Source: DATCRE01 sp964235605
GTDB lineage: Bacteria > Bacteroidota > Bacteroidia > Cytophagales > Cyclobacteriaceae
DNA length: 9,103 bases
NCBI GenBank assembly: GCA_964235605.1
Contig: CAXSCR010000098.1
Coordinates: forward strand, 1 to 9,103
Direction of reading: 5' to 3'
Position numbers and translations under genes: made by a program. This document shows, one piece after another, positions 7,376-9,103 of the stretch. Below the pieces are notes generated by a model. It saw nothing but the letters and a program-made list of their open reading frames with translations, had not been told where the DNA came from and did no database searches. Numbering within the stretch: the stretch's first letter is position 1; each line of letters opens with the position of its first letter.

Positions 7376-7670
7376 TGAAGCAATGAGGTTTCACAGAGTA
7401 GTGTTACTAAATCTTTATAGCGTTATTCATGCTCCTCCCCAACTTTTAATGTAGACCCATTATTTACCCTGTTAATGACCTTAGGCTATGTAATGGATTT
7501 GTATAGATTTGTTATAAGCCACAAATTATTTATCACATTTCTTAATTACGAATCAAAAGTAGATTAATAATAAAAAATCCGTGCTATTGATTTGATAGAT
7601 AAGTGAATTTAAATATCGGAGCTTTTTATACTGTTGATTTAACTTAAACTCCAATAAACTACTAACGCTT
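7376..7670. other. AT-rich intergenic region
   Basis: This 295-base gap lies between the helicase and lipoprotein genes. Neither strand shows a convincing open frame, no tRNA-like or long hairpin structure is visible, and no intrinsic terminator with a T run follows the helicase stop. It contains one exact -7 box on the + strand (reported separately) and one on the - strand (7554-7561) with no gene to drive in this window. Confidence 0.6.
7504..7511 (+). promoter_or_regulatory. Possible Bacteroidota-type -7 box for the lipoprotein gene
   Basis: TAGATTTG matches TAnnTTTG exactly, and TTAGG at 7481 is at best a weak -33 element. It would give a leader of about 150 bases before the ATG at 7671. 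A poorer match (TTGATTTG, 7587-7594) lies closer. Such short motifs arise by chance in AT-rich DNA. Confidence 0.35.
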
Positions 7671-8825
7671 ATGAAAAGCAAATTACTACTTTCTTGCCTC
7701 AGCCTTTTTGTTGCAATGAGCTGTCAAGACAACATTGACGAACCACAATCTACAAGCGCGCAAGCAAAAAAAACAATACTTGATACCGACGCAATAGCAC
7801 TACAAGTTGTTGATTTGTTAAACGAGCAACATGTAAGCCCGGCAATCATCTCTACCCTTAAGCAAAACAGAATAGGAATATCTTTAGGTAAGGTGTTGAT
7901 GGATATGAAATCACGCGGCTTTAAAAGTAAAGCTATTCTTGCATTAGATGGCATTGTGAAGCAGTCAGAAAATGCATTAAAGGGTGAAGAATTACCTGAT
8001 AAAATTGAAATTCCTGAAATGTGGATGTACACCCCAAAGGGAAATTTTAATTCCAAGGACATTCTTGTTGCCTATCCTCCAGTAGAGGGTGATGAAAAGG
8101 ATTGGGATCAGATTAAAGCTTACACACTTAATAAACGTGTGGTTTATCTTGATGCAAAAGAAGAACCCAAAGTGCCTGTTGTAGTTGTAGAGACAAACGG
8201 GCATGAATCTTTTTTGCTTCAGGTTGGATACATGAATAAAATGCTGAATAAGTCTGGATTGCAAAAGAACAAAGCTTCATTAGCTCCGTCTGCCAAAACT
8301 AAGGCAAAAGGTCTTGATACCAGTATATTAAAGAAGGTCTATCTTAAAAACGATGAGGAGCCATGGATAAAAGGAGGTGCAGAAATTTATGCCATCACTA
8401 CAGGTATCCGTAATAGCAATAATGAACCTGAAATCGAGATTATTCCTATGGAATATCTGAATGACGACAACATTATGTACATGCCTAATCAGGTGTTGTT
8501 ATACTGGGATAAGTACCAGTATCAGGCAGCAAATATTTTGTTTTATGAGAAAGACAGTAATTATAATTACAAACAATTAACCTCAATAATTGTAGCTGGT
8601 GTTTTTGACATCGTTGGCACCCTTACTGCTGAACCATGGGTGGTTGCTTTAGGAAAAGTAACAAGTGCCATTGTTGAAGTTATGCCTGACGATTGGTACA
8701 CCGATACAGATGATTATGTAGATGCGCTTTATACAATAGAGAAGACTAAGAAATATTACAATTATAAGGGCGCAGCAAGTAACATAGGGGTCGATATAGA
8801 GCCGTATTTTATTCCCGTTAATTAG
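7671..8825 (+). CDS. Predicted surface lipoprotein of unknown function (DUF3103-like)
   Basis: This 384-residue protein starts MKSKLLLSCLSLFVAMSC, a type II signal peptide with the lipidated Cys at 18. It is followed by the acidic stretch QDNIDE, which resembles the Bacteroidota lipoprotein export signal and suggests surface display. Residues 35-110 look helical. A beta-rich middle includes EMWMYTPKG (116-124), ILVAYPP (131-137) and VVVVETNG (170-177). The most distinctive block is NDEEPWIKGGAEIYAI (227-242), with acidic and aromatic residues that could bind metal. A hydrophobic helical stretch at 303-338 (SIIVAGVFDIVG... and VTSAIVEV) precedes DDWYTDTDDYVDALYTIEK (340-358). From memory this arrangement resembles DUF3103, a family without known function; I could not search. 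No catalytic motif is recognisable. It has its own terminator and appears to be a single-gene unit. The start is set by the signal peptide. Confidence 0.8.
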   Translation: MKSKLLLSCLSLFVAMSCQDNIDEPQSTSAQAKKTILDTDAIALQVVDLLNEQHVSPAIISTLKQNRIGISLGKVLMDMKSRGFKSKAILALDGIVKQSENALKGEELPDKIEIPEMWMYTPKGNFNSKDILVAYPPVEGDEKDWDQIKAYTLNKRVVYLDAKEEPKVPVVVVETNGHESFLLQVGYMNKMLNKSGLQKNKASLAPSAKTKAKGLDTSILKKVYLKNDEEPWIKGGAEIYAITTGIRNSNNEPEIEIIPMEYLNDDNIMYMPNQVLLYWDKYQYQAANILFYEKDSNYNYKQLTSIIVAGVFDIVGTLTAEPWVVALGKVTSAIVEVMPDDWYTDTDDYVDALYTIEKTKKYYNYKGAASNIGVDIEPYFIPVN

Positions 8826-8852
8826 TTTACGGATTTATAAAGCATTTATAAA

Positions 8853-8884
8853 GGATACATGCGTTCTGCGTGTATCCCTTTTTT
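8853..8884 (+). terminator. Rho-independent terminator of the lipoprotein gene
   Basis: GGATACATGC (8853-8862) and GCGTGTATCC (8868-8877) form a 10-bp stem with one G-U pair and the loop GTTCT. C8878 and six T residues (8879-8884) follow. It lies 27 bases after the stop codon and is a strong, textbook-shaped terminator. Confidence 0.9.
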
Positions 8885-8891
8885 GGGATAC
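8872..8891. repeat. Second inverted repeat sharing the terminator's 3' arm
   Basis: GTATCCC (8872-8878) and GGGATAC (8885-8891) are perfect 7-base complements around the TTTTTT run. The left arm is also the 3' arm of the terminator stem, so the two hairpins exclude each other in RNA. Confidence 0.65.
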
Positions 8892-8966
8892 TAATTAATG
8901 TCGAAAAATTGCATATTTACCTAAGTTAAATAAAATTAGGAAAATGAATGTTCAGTGTTGATCAAT

Positions 8967-9004
8967 ATCAATACATGTCAAATAGATTTTTGTTGATGTA
9001 TGAT
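8967..9004. repeat. AT-rich imperfect hairpin in the right intergenic region
   Basis: ATCAATACAT (8967-8976) can pair with ATGTATGAT (8996-9004) with one bulged base; inside it CAAA (8979-8982) can pair with TTTG (8989-8992). Just upstream TTGAT (8958-8962) and ATCAA (8967-8971) form another short inverted repeat. The rest of 8892-9074 shows no gene and no exact TAnnTTTG box on the + strand. This may be an operator or leader structure for the gene starting at the right edge, or chance in AT-rich DNA. Confidence 0.3.
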
Positions 9005-9074
9005 TTACGATGGTGCAAAATAACGTATTTCTAAGTTTTGATAATTTCATAACCTGAGTTCGGGATAAGAAGGG

Positions 9075-9103
9075 ATGAAAAAATATTTTAAAAAGGGGCG
9101 ATG
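9075..9103 (+). CDS. Possible start of a further gene (cut by window edge)
   Basis: An ATG at 9075 opens the frame MKKYFKKGR and runs off the window without a stop. The lysine-rich beginning would suit the n-region of a signal peptide or a membrane protein. A purine-rich AAGAAGGG touches the ATG directly, too close to act as a normal Shine-Dalgarno sequence. With only nine codons visible the call rests on position, about 180 bases after a terminator and on the same strand as everything else. The product cannot be guessed. Confidence 0.4.

Noticed and set aside
7387..7416. Short inverted repeat TAGT-GTT-ACTA after the helicase stop as a terminator
   Set aside because: The stem is only 4 bp and no T run follows, so it is not credible.
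7554..7561. CAAAAGTA, an exact TAnnTTTG box on the - strand
   Set aside because: There is no - strand gene downstream of it in the window; transcription would run antisense into the helicase gene. Probably chance in AT-rich DNA.
7724..8264. Two overlapping open frames on the - strand (112 and 90 codons) inside the lipoprotein gene
   Set aside because: Both are antisense to a gene with a clear signal peptide and terminator, and their translations show no domain or signal features.

Overview
The window looks like chromosome of a Bacteroidota bacterium, most likely of a Cytophagales type. The evidence is a type IX secretion (T9SS) type B sorting domain, a PorP/SprF-family membrane protein, a TPR/PD40 protein, a Bacteroidota-style lipoprotein, genes with no clear Shine-Dalgarno sequence, and two upstream TAnnTTTG boxes, the -7 motif of Bacteroidota promoters. 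All genes found are on the + strand and base composition is AT-rich and even throughout. No mobile element, CRISPR array, tRNA or rRNA was seen.

Region 1 (1-4221) is a compact three-gene operon, with gaps of 4 and 3 bases, for a secreted cell-surface adhesin system. The first gene is cut by the left edge. It encodes a chain of Ig/PKD-like repeats ending in a type B C-terminal sorting domain. The second encodes a PorP/SprF-family outer-membrane protein, the known partner type for type B cargo. The third encodes a periplasmic TPR plus PD40-propeller protein. Where homologues usually end in an OmpA-like peptidoglycan-binding domain, this one ends in what reads as a SPOR-like domain. Together they look like a dedicated cargo, its outer-membrane partner and a cell-wall anchor.

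Region 2 (4222-4459) is a 238-base gap holding a 15-bp imperfect hairpin and a -7 box close to the next start. Region 3 (4460-7375) is a single gene for a 971-residue SNF2-family helicase/ATPase. Region 4 (7376-7670) is a 295-base AT-rich gap with one good -7 box. Region 5 (7671-8825) is a 384-residue predicted lipoprotein of uncharacterised function, resembling the DUF3103 family from memory, followed by a strong intrinsic terminator. Region 6 (8826-9103) is AT-rich intergenic sequence leading to the possible first codons of another gene at the right edge.

The helicase and the lipoprotein each appear to be transcribed separately, and nothing in the sequence links them to the adhesin operon. 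The points most worth a second look are the SPOR-for-OmpA swap, the exact 234-base repeat period in the adhesin, the lost cysteine in its last repeat, and overlapping alternative hairpins at the lipoprotein terminator.
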